This document shows positions 5,562-6,167 of a DNA stretch of 6,167 nt, in pieces. The notes under the pieces were generated by a model. It worked only from the letters and a program-made list of their open reading frames with translations, ran no database searches and was not told the origin of the DNA. The stretch's first letter is position 1. Every line of letters starts with the position of its first letter. Both the position numbers and the translations under genes were made by a program. The DNA is taken from positions 243 to 6,409 of the forward strand of contig DEKS01000051.1 in NCBI GenBank assembly GCA_002354005.1, read 5' to 3'. Source of the stretch: Bacteroidales bacterium UBA2716 (GTDB lineage: Bacteria; Bacteroidota; Bacteroidia; Bacteroidales; UBA932).

Positions 5562-6167
5562 TGCGGTCTTCGTTTTTTGCCCTTGGATGGGCGTTCATGT
5601 ATTGTGCTTTGAGCCGTTCCACGGAGTTGTGGGTATATACCTCTGTGGCTGCTAAACTGCTGTGGCCCAGCATCTGTTTAATGGCATTCAGGTCTGTTCC
5701 CTCGTTTAACAGCGCGGTGGCCAGGGAATGCCTGAGCACGTGGGGGGATTTCCTCCCGGTGATGCCGCTTTGGCCTTGCAGTTCCGCTTTCACCGCCCGG
5801 TCCACAAATTCCGGATAAAGGGCACGGCCCTTGTCCGTTACCAGGAGCGGAGCGTTGGCAGGTCTTTCCCCCACCATGAAACTAGCTGCACGTAAATATA
5901 GCGAAATTTCTTGAAGTAGCGAAGGAATGAGCGGAATTTCTCGCATTTTATCCCCTTTTCCCAGTACGCGAAGGGTCCTGCGACCGGTATCCACGCTTTG
6001 GATTTGCAGGCCGATGAGTTCTGCGCGCCGGATGCCGCAGGTGTATAAGATGCTCACAATGAGGCGTCTGAGCCTTCGGTTGTAGAGTTCCTTGGCCAGC
6101 TTGCTGCCGGGCGCGGTGCTCAGCAGGACCTGAAGTTCGTCGGTATCGGCCTCATGGGCGCTTTCCG
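5554..6167 (-). CDS. xerC: XerC/XerD-type tyrosine recombinase, N-terminus outside window
   Basis: The frame stays open to the right edge, giving 203 complete codons. Compared with about 300 residues for XerC/XerD, roughly the first 100 residues, mostly the core-binding domain, are missing. A GTG at 6055-6057 is in frame but internal: conserved sequence continues upstream of it. Counting from that codon, the full catalytic set is visible: Arg10 (GIRRAEL), Lys34 (GKG), His106 and Arg109 (HVLRH), His132 (LGHSS) and the nucleophile Tyr141 (VYTH). Such enzymes cut and rejoin dif sites to resolve chromosome dimers with FtsK. XerC rather than XerD is chosen from the adjacent hpf, as usual in Bacteroidales, and is less certain than the family. 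An integrase of a mobile element is unlikely given the housekeeping neighbours. The gene overlaps hpf by 8 bases. Confidence 0.88.
   Translation of the reverse strand, partial: ESAHEADTDELQVLLSTAPGSKLAKELYNRRLRRLIVSILYTCGIRRAELIGLQIQSVDTGRRTLRVLGKGDKMREIPLIPSLLQEISLYLRAASFMVGERPANAPLLVTDKGRALYPEFVDRAVKAELQGQSGITGRKSPHVLRHSLATALLNEGTDLNAIKQMLGHSSLAATEVYTHNSVERLKAQYMNAHPRAKNEDRND

Noticed and set aside
6055..6057. GTG as the start of the recombinase gene
   Set aside because: The frame continues without a stop to the window edge, and the upstream residues (ending RRLRRLI before this codon) fit the helix that precedes the first catalytic Arg in Xer proteins. A start here would also remove the whole core-binding domain.

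Overview
The window looks like a chromosomal segment from a fairly GC-rich member of the Bacteroidota, most likely order Bacteroidales. Three things point there: a short hibernation factor gene directly downstream of a xerC-type recombinase gene, a 5'-nucleotidase divided into two membrane-anchored proteins, and mostly A-rich rather than Shine-Dalgarno-led starts. I cannot name a genus from sequence alone; an Alistipes-like organism would fit the GC content, but that is a guess.

All seven genes lie on the minus strand and are read from right to left. In transcription order they are a tyrosine recombinase of the XerC/XerD type (5' end outside the window), a short ribosome hibernation factor (hpf), the DNA polymerase III delta subunit (holA), the ATPase and the permease of an ABC exporter of the NatA/NatB type, a membrane-anchored 5'-nucleotidase C-terminal domain protein, and a membrane-anchored metallophosphatase that matches the N-terminal half of a 5'-nucleotidase. 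Junctions are very tight: an 8-base overlap, two 1-base overlaps, then gaps of 4, 21 and 3 bases. Nothing resembling a promoter fits between them, so one polycistronic unit with translational coupling is likely. Its promoter lies to the right of the window.

Positions 1-219 hold no convincing gene. They hold a 62-base direct repeat in two copies with starts 131 bases apart, a short stem-loop just after the last stop codon, and a strong hairpin followed by a T-run on the minus strand, the probable transcription terminator of the operon. The left copy begins exactly at the window edge, so the repeat tract probably continues to the left.

Functionally the operon mixes housekeeping (chromosome dimer resolution, ribosome hibernation, replication clamp loading) with envelope functions (ABC export, nucleotide or phosphoester hydrolysis outside the cytoplasm). 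I saw no phage, CRISPR, toxin-antitoxin or defence module. The least explained parts are the intergenic repeat tract and the split, order-reversed nucleotidase.
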